Source: an uncultured Gemmatimonadota bacterium
GTDB taxonomy: Bacteria; Gemmatimonadota; Gemmatimonadetes; Gemmatimonadales; Gemmatimonadaceae
Assembly: GCA_902826615.1 (NCBI GenBank)
Contig: CADEFN010000001.1
Span: 1,178,001 to 1,242,000, forward strand
Reading direction: 5' to 3'
Length of the DNA: 64,000 nt
Under the pieces are notes generated by a model. It was not told the DNA's origin. It was given only the letters and a program-made list of their open reading frames with translations, and did no database searches. Below are positions 63,973 to 64,000 of this stretch, piece by piece (position 1 is the stretch's first letter; each line of letters opens with the position of its first letter). The translations under genes and the position numbers were made by a program.

Positions 63973-64000
63973 CTTCTGCGTGCCAGACTGACGTAGTAGA

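Overview
The window looks like chromosomal DNA from a high-GC, Gram-negative bacterium, most likely a member of the Gemmatimonadota. This rests on the mix of families: ECF sigma factors with small membrane or zinc anti-sigma partners, many secreted beta-barrel proteins, a BlaI/M56 pair, LVIVD-repeat and DUF305 proteins, CBM48 modules on non-enzymatic proteins, and an E1 alpha-beta fusion. I see no rRNA, tRNA, insertion sequence, prophage or CRISPR array. Genes are tightly packed and very often overlap by 1, 4, 8 or 11 bases.

Layout. 1-3534: the end of a sigma factor gene followed by a membrane CBM48 protein, a secreted helical protein, an outer-membrane protein ending in CBM48, and a transglutaminase-like protease. 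3586-8300: M14 carboxypeptidase, proline dehydrogenase, a hypothetical, RsgA, and PdxH on the other strand. 8428-9274: an ECF sigma factor with its zinc anti-sigma. 9294-14722: a copper operon (promoter and CsoR-type operator, copZ, copA, csoR, then three secreted or outer-membrane proteins with His/Met-rich ends). 14737-19061: OsmC, rhodanese, a serine hydrolase, a thioredoxin-like ferredoxin and HtpX. 19297-25922: an amidohydrolase, DUF4412, a CotH-like/DUF4956 pair and small membrane proteins. 25922-28769: fused E1 dehydrogenase and a HIT protein. 28823-29425: an HNH nuclease behind a hairpin-rich leader.

29482-40222: a structured leader RNA, then a 3145-residue surface protein (about 15 DUF11-type domains, a regulatory-like domain, an Ig-like domain and a predicted beta-barrel), coupled to an OmpA-family protein. 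40332-46516: LVIVD/DUF305 pair, Ada-like protein, and a BlaI/M56 sensor pair with a palindromic operator. 46581-57469 (minus): an eight-gene run of three glycosyltransferases, an ABC exporter, a tandem-APH kinase, a beta-barrel, NAD synthetase and a hypothetical. 57653-63870: class A PBP, M8-like metallopeptidase, and Lon.

The most promising undescribed items are: (1) a short motif, CGTTAGG followed mostly by C or T, found 29 times by eye on both strands and in different codon frames, which looks like a DNA-level signal comparable to uptake sequences; (2) the coupled glycosyltransferase/ABC/tandem-kinase/beta-barrel cluster; (3) the leader RNA and giant repeat protein; (4) the sigma/CBM48 envelope operon with a terminator-like hairpin inside a signal-peptide coding region; (5) the extended copper operon. 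All calls were made by reading the sequence; nothing was searched or computed against databases.
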